Below the pieces are notes generated by a model, which was not told the origin of the DNA, did not search any database, and saw nothing but the letters and a program-made list of their open reading frames with translations. A stretch of DNA of 64,000 nt from Tritrichomonas musculus (Eukaryota; Parabasalia; Tritrichomonadida; Tritrichomonadidae): assembly GCA_039105265.1 (NCBI GenBank), contig JAPFFF010000017.1, forward strand, positions 434,001 to 498,000, in the 5' to 3' direction. This document shows positions 63,736 to 64,000 of this stretch, in pieces (position 1 is the stretch's first letter; every line of letters begins with the position of its first letter). The translations under genes were made by a program, and so were the position numbers.

Positions 63736-64000
63736 CAAAATTTTCGAAAAAATATAAACAATATTCTTAGTGTACGTTAATTTTTAACGGTCTCATTATC
63801 ATTCAATTTTATTATAATCTCAGAATTCATAGTTATTGTAATGTAATGAATAATTTATTTTATTAAGAATGAATCATCATTTAGCAAAATAATATCAGCA
63901 ATGGTTTTCAATCGCATTAAAATATGCAGAATATGGAATAGTTGATAATTTGTTTAGAGAATTTTTCTGAGTCTTGGATTGAATTTAATTATTTTAATAA
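63736..64000. other. Sequence upstream of the coiled-coil gene
   Basis: About 265 A+T-rich bases reach the window edge. No gene, RNA or repeat is recognised. The promoter of the coiled-coil gene should lie near 63736-63800. Confidence 0.4.

Noticed and set aside
1-64000. tRNA, rRNA and spliceosomal introns
   Set aside because: No cloverleaf with a GGTTCRA-type arm and no trichomonad-type 3' splice block (ACTAACACACAG) was seen by eye. A dedicated RNA search (tRNAscan, covariance models) would settle it.

Overview
The window looks like nuclear DNA from a parabasalid protist, most likely a tritrichomonad such as Tritrichomonas foetus. The reasons are a strongly A+T-rich sequence, compact intronless genes on both strands, very short 5' leaders with trichomonad-type initiator sequences (TCAYWWW) just before several ATGs, and proteins full of Asn, Lys, Glu and Ser. 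The genus is an inference from style and gene content and cannot be proved from this window.

Region 1 (about 1-19.4 kb) is the right part of a Maverick/Polinton-type virus-like DNA element. A family B, protein-primed-type DNA polymerase runs off the left edge. To its right lie a small GIY-YIG-like protein, a repeat- and hairpin-rich stretch, a candidate minor capsid protein, and a set of large fibre-like proteins (5.4-12.9 kb and 18.2-19.3 kb). These carry motifs resembling bacteriophage tail fibres, such as YTKEEADNKYA. The first fibre gene is split by a frameshift exactly at a run of nine A. Between the fibre genes sits a gene for a P-element/THAP9-like RNase H-fold transposase (13.9-16.8 kb), flanked by about 1 and 1.4 kb of gene-free A+T-rich DNA. 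The integrase, packaging ATPase, protease and major capsid genes expected of a Maverick are not seen and may lie left of the window.

Region 2 (about 19.4-20.8 kb) is a border zone with a short-repeat array, G+C-rich hairpins, a gene fragment and one small unknown gene. No terminal inverted repeat could be recognised.

Region 3 (20.8-64 kb) is ordinary cellular gene space. Genes recognised are: two Smr-domain proteins, a C2-domain protein, an acidic protein possibly RPC7-like, eIF4E, a seven-helix membrane protein, a SAC3/GANP protein, a BLM-type RecQ helicase, a Tubby-like protein, an LRR protein, a TRRAP/Tra1-like pseudo-PIKK, a nucleoplasmin-fold protein, an L-type lectin, a RING protein, an RCC1-repeat protein, proteasome beta-7, a Ras-family GTPase, a prenyltransferase-alpha-repeat protein, an armadillo-like protein, an NRBP-like pseudokinase and a coiled-coil protein. 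Several act in the nucleus, but mixed orientations and individual promoters suggest independent transcription. No rRNA, tRNA or CRISPR array was found.
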